Assembly (NCBI GenBank): GCA_038501625.1
Contig: JAZAYU010000227.1
Coordinates: 124,001 to 188,000, forward strand
Source of the DNA: Corbicula japonica
Taxonomy: Eukaryota; Mollusca; Bivalvia; Venerida; Cyrenidae
DNA length: 64,000 nucleotides
Direction: 5' to 3'
Positions 60,891 to 64,000 of this stretch are shown here, one piece after another. The translations under genes and the position numbers were made by a program. Position 1 is the first letter of the stretch. Each line of letters begins with the position of its first letter. The notes below the pieces were generated by a model, which had not been told where the DNA came from, did not search any database, and saw only the letters and a program-made list of their open reading frames with translations.

Positions 60891-61764
60891 ACAAGCACTT
60901 TTCTTTTTTCGCAATAACGCGTTAGAATTTCATGATGGCGACCTATGTTTTTGAATTTACCGAAGGTTTTTAAGACTGTTGTTTAGAAATTATCTGCCTA
61001 TTTTCTTTAGATTCAAAATAAAATCTCCATAAGAAATATAACTTGTTGCAGTAGTGATTTTAAACTGCACCTACAAAAGGTTCTCTTTAATTAGTGGTAC
61101 CGATAATGTTGTATACGAAATAACCCGTTATCAACAGACAGCAATGGAAAACTGCCTCTGTCTGTGATTAAGCTTCGTTAGCTCGTTCGCGATGACAAGA
61201 TAATAAGTTGGTTTATAATATTACCGCAATGAATATGTAATCCATTAACATGTCTCTTTAATTTGACAAGTTATATCTGTCTTGGATATTTTATGTCTGT
61301 TTTCATTCCATTGTTTTCCATATTAATAGACATCTAAGGCATCGCTTTAACCAAGTAGTCATTAGATTGGTGTAAAATAACCGCACATCAATTACTGCAA
61401 TTGTGTAAATTATTTAACAAATGGGGAAATTTCAGACATTCCTCGCAAATCATTGGGAACGAATGAAACGTAAAGAATCATGAAAACTGGCATATTTTGA
61501 AACGTCAAGTAATGTGTATTCTTCTCAATTGTGTGTTAAGTTACATATTAATATCGTTAAAAGGAGAAAACATTGCTCCATACAGAGCTAAGTGCGAGAA
61601 GCGTGAAATTGTATTGCAAACGTCTTTATATGTTTTTTATATTCATAAGTGTAAACACATTGTATAATTTCTGCTGTCAACAATTTCTTCTGGTTATTTT
61701 TAAACTGCTGTATCTATGTTTAGCTACACGTGTTTTAATAATCCCAATAAGTTAAAAAAATGGA

Positions 61765-62025
61765 TTATGAATATCAGGAATCATCAAATCAGAAAAAAAC
61801 GCCTTCACACACAGCCAAAAATTAGAGAGAGAGGAAAAGAGAGCATGAGATTATAAGAGAATCAATTTTAAAGTAGACACCACAAATAATTAAATAATTA
61901 GCGAATAAAGAAATCCACTGATGTTACCGCATTGGAACGATCAGTGGCAAGACAATTTGCCACTTGGGGTTTAAAACAGGTTCTAGGGTGCACCAACCTC
62001 ACACTTGCCCCTTTAAGTTAACGAC
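61765..62025 (+). repeat. Dispersed repeat family 2, full copy
   Basis: ATGAATATCAGGAATCATCA, a GAGAGAGAGG tract with GAGAGCATG, GTAGACACCACAAATAATTA, CAGTGGCAAGACAATTTGCC, GGTTTAAAACAGGTTCTAGG and GTGCACCAACCTCACACTTG parallel 54720-54975 in inverse. It is absent from the matching place in duplication copy 1, so it arrived after the duplication or was lost there. Confidence 0.85.
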
Positions 62026-62644
62026 TAAGGCAGTATATATCAACAAAAAAGAAATATGAGTCATCCGAATTATAGATAAACGTAGGAGTAATTTCAGATA
62101 AAGAATGAGCAAATTGTGTACAAAAGACTCAAGAAATCTATTTGTTTGCATATTTTGCCAGAACAGTTGCTAAATTGCAAGCGTTAACAAATTGCCCTAG
62201 TCTCTCATCTGTTGAAATGAACTTTTCACAAGGTCATAAGGCAGTTGTTTAGTACGGTTAAAAGTACTTTGATAGAAGTGCGTGTAGCTAAAGTACAAAG
62301 TTCATAAAAAAAGACTTGTAGGAAAAATCCAACTTGTTAATATCATAAAAACAACGATTAAAAGTTTTAAAATTGGTAAGTTCGAGAAAAATAACAGTCT
62401 GAATATAGCTGTAAAGTTTCGTTTTAGACAGCTGCGGACGTCATTTCCAGATGAGACACTCTTTAACAGGTCTCATTGATTTGCAGAATATACGTATATT
62501 CAAATAACATTTTCTTGTTGAAATTGTACACTCAGCTGCTTTGATTCAGTTTTATGTCACTTTGATCTCAAATCAAGAACTAAACGTATTTATACATTGA
62601 CACCATAATCATCATATTGTCATTGGCAAGAGAGTATATTTTGA
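62026..62644. other. Unassigned spacer within duplication copy 2
   Basis: No gene, RNA or repeat recognised. Confidence 0.4.
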
Positions 62645-62785
62645 AGACCTCTAGGCGGCGTGAGCAGTAATATGCATTTCTATTACTGCCCATGAACAGG
62701 GTCAATCAAACTGAGCCTGCAATTATTTTCATATTTTTCGTGTCCGGTGGCTTTCAAAGTTCCCTTTTCATCTATTTCTACTAAA
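62645..62785 (+). repeat. Dispersed repeat family 1, 3' half
   Basis: CTAGGCGGCGTGAGCAGTAA, CTGCCCATGAACAGGGTCAA, ACTGAGCCTGCAATTATTTT, GTGTCCGGTGGCTTTCAAAG and TCATCTATTTC. Counterpart of 51180-51310 in the duplication. Confidence 0.8.
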
Positions 62786-63019
62786 ACTTTACAAATCAGA
62801 AACCTCTCTTTTCTACAGTTATACACCAGATCCTGACACGGATCTTTTACCATCTTAAAGTTTAGTCGTTTTGAATATTAAGTTTTCAATTTTATAATAA
62901 TTTTCCCTCTACAAGTTGAGGGAAAGAGGTCTGTAATTGTGTATTAGGCAACTCTTCGCGATTTACGATTTGGGCTACATACCCAGGTTTTTAGACTATA
63001 AAATTAGAGTTGAAAATGC

Positions 63020-63070
63020 GTTGTCGCCGTGACGGTGCGGGTTCGCTCCCAGCTAGAGGCACTATCATTT
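63020..63070 (+). repeat. 3' fragment of a tRNA-derived SINE-like repeat
   Basis: CGCCGTGACGGTGCGGGTTC, GCTCCCAGCTAGAGGCACTA, TCATTT is identical to 63279-63324, 254 bases downstream. It carries the B-box half only. Confidence 0.7.
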
Positions 63071-63221
63071 GAAATTCCCAGTAGCGCTATCTGTGCAGTG
63101 TGGCGGCCGTAGAAAATCTCCCCGTACATATAGTCAGTACTGTTATCAGTAAAATAACCCGTTACCGATGTCATGCAGTGATTGTTACGTATATCAGGGC
63201 TATCCGATCAACCTTTTTTTG

Positions 63222-63325
63222 GGTTGTCCCGGCTAGCTCAGTTGGTTGCGTCGCAGGAATTGCAGGGCTAGGCGCTGGCGCCGTGACGGTGCGGGTTCGC
63301 TCCCAGCTAGAGGCACTATCATTTT
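63222..63325 (+). repeat. tRNA-derived SINE head with A- and B-boxes
   Basis: GTCCCGGCTAGCTCAGTTGG, followed by TTGCG, is a good tRNA 5' half with an A-box (TAGCTCAGTTGG, 63234-63245). GTGCGGGTTCGCTCCCAGC gives a B-box (GGTTCGCTCC, 63294-63303). The middle is not a normal anticodon arm and the acceptor stem does not close, so this fits a tRNA-derived SINE promoter, not a functional tRNA. The 3' body after 63325 is not distinguishable. Confidence 0.65.
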
Positions 63326-64000
63326 ATATCCAGTGAAATCGATGCAATTAAATAATAGAATGAATCTTGGATAACACATGATAAGCTTTATGATTGTTTT
63401 TCCTGTACAAAAGTAAATTAAAACCATCAATCAAACTAGATCATTGTTGTTAAACACTATATCAAATCGTTTTATTGTGATGTAACTTGTTGCTCATTGT
63501 AAGATAACAAGACATAATAGCCATTAATGAACTATCTTAATTATCATATTAATAATACAACCGGGTGGACAATATAACCAGGTACACGTGTTAATGGAAA
63601 AATACTCATTAACCATTAATGTTGTAAGTTGTTTTGTCCTTGAATGCAAAACAAAGTCACTAAGCATATCAGGTATCCGAATATTGAACTAAGGAAGAAA
63701 AGAAAGAAAAAGGAAATGCGCCTTACAGATTACTGTGTAGAGATTTTGATAGACTGAAATGGTGAATTGGTTTCAAATGGGCCCAAGTGATAGAACACGT
63801 ACATTGAGAAAGGTTCTAATCAGTGGAGCAGGACGATTTTTATGTGTAAAACAGAGAGGTGTTGGTAATAGTAACTAATTACAATTACTTATTATTTATC
63901 ATATAGGCTCATGGGTAATTTTTGTGTTTTTTAGGGGCGTTTTACACGCCTGATAGCTGAAATGATTTTTTTCAGGTTTTCTGGAACATACTAAGCGGAT
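63326..64000. other. Intergenic end of the window
   Basis: 63470-63850 is the diverged partner of 56590-57060. No gene or RNA is recognised. The 65-codon minus frame at 63233-63430 crosses the SINE and is not a gene. Confidence 0.45.

Larger units (their letters stand above)
59930..63170 (+). repeat. Old segmental duplication, copy 2
   Basis: Colinear partner of 48780-51590, about 11 kb away in the same orientation. Spacing between anchors changes (11.2, 11.4, 10.9 and then 11.8 kb), because each copy gained its own insertions. Here these include the family 2 repeat at 61765. Short frames (59801-60094, 60396-60587, 60639-60914, 61573-61755) are not conserved in copy 1 and are not called as genes. 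Confidence 0.7.

Noticed and set aside
63222..63325. Functional tRNA gene
   Set aside because: A- and B-boxes are good but the anticodon arm and acceptor stem are not; a SINE head fits better.

Overview
The window reads as eukaryotic nuclear DNA from an A+T-rich, repeat-laden invertebrate genome. The repeat content (a short inverted-repeat element with CCAGATCAGCC arms, a dispersed repeat containing GGCTCAATCAAACCGAGCC, mariner and LINE relics, and several satellites) recalls venerid-type bivalve molluscs. That assignment rests on recollection of such repeats and was not tested by a search. I find no intact protein-coding gene. Nearly every open frame is short, lacks family features and lies in repeat or intergenic sequence. 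The coding traces I can support are a mariner transposase pseudogene (minus strand, 32863-33794), a decayed non-LTR retrotransposon C-terminus (minus strand, about 58620-59350) and, weakly, two unrecognised minus-strand ORFs near 53.7-54.6 kb.

Layout. 1-10575 is a 127-bp satellite. Its first 73 monomers keep exact register and are organised in a 7-monomer (889-bp) higher-order repeat, followed by a decaying edge. 11151-12030 holds two smaller tandem arrays built on related GCGGCCTAGC modules. 12480-15032 holds a short inverted-repeat element, a 789-bp element with TTAA ends, and a 65-bp satellite whose every unit contains hairpins. 19090-23425 is a roughly 352-bp tandem array, alternating as about 704-bp dimers, interrupted by a 2,046-bp element that inserted at a TTAA. 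24225-30692 is the same 127-bp satellite in the opposite orientation, with a 13-monomer (1,651-bp) higher-order repeat. The two satellite blocks therefore flank about 13.6 kb of mostly other repeats as inverted arms.

30.7-48.7 kb is A+T-rich intergenic DNA with scattered elements: a 1,417-bp mariner with TA duplications and an apparent GT-AG intron in its transposase, long foldback hairpins at 35.8 and 47.8 kb, and a CGTT-dense terminal-inverted-repeat element at 40.3-40.9 kb. 48.8-63.2 kb contains an old, colinear, same-orientation duplication (about 48780-51590 versus 59930-63170), several copies of two dispersed repeat families, the LINE relic, and a tRNA-derived SINE head at 63.2 kb.

There is no operon, CRISPR array or recognisable cellular pathway. 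The biology visible here is satellite evolution and transposon turnover. All similarity statements are by-eye comparisons within the window.
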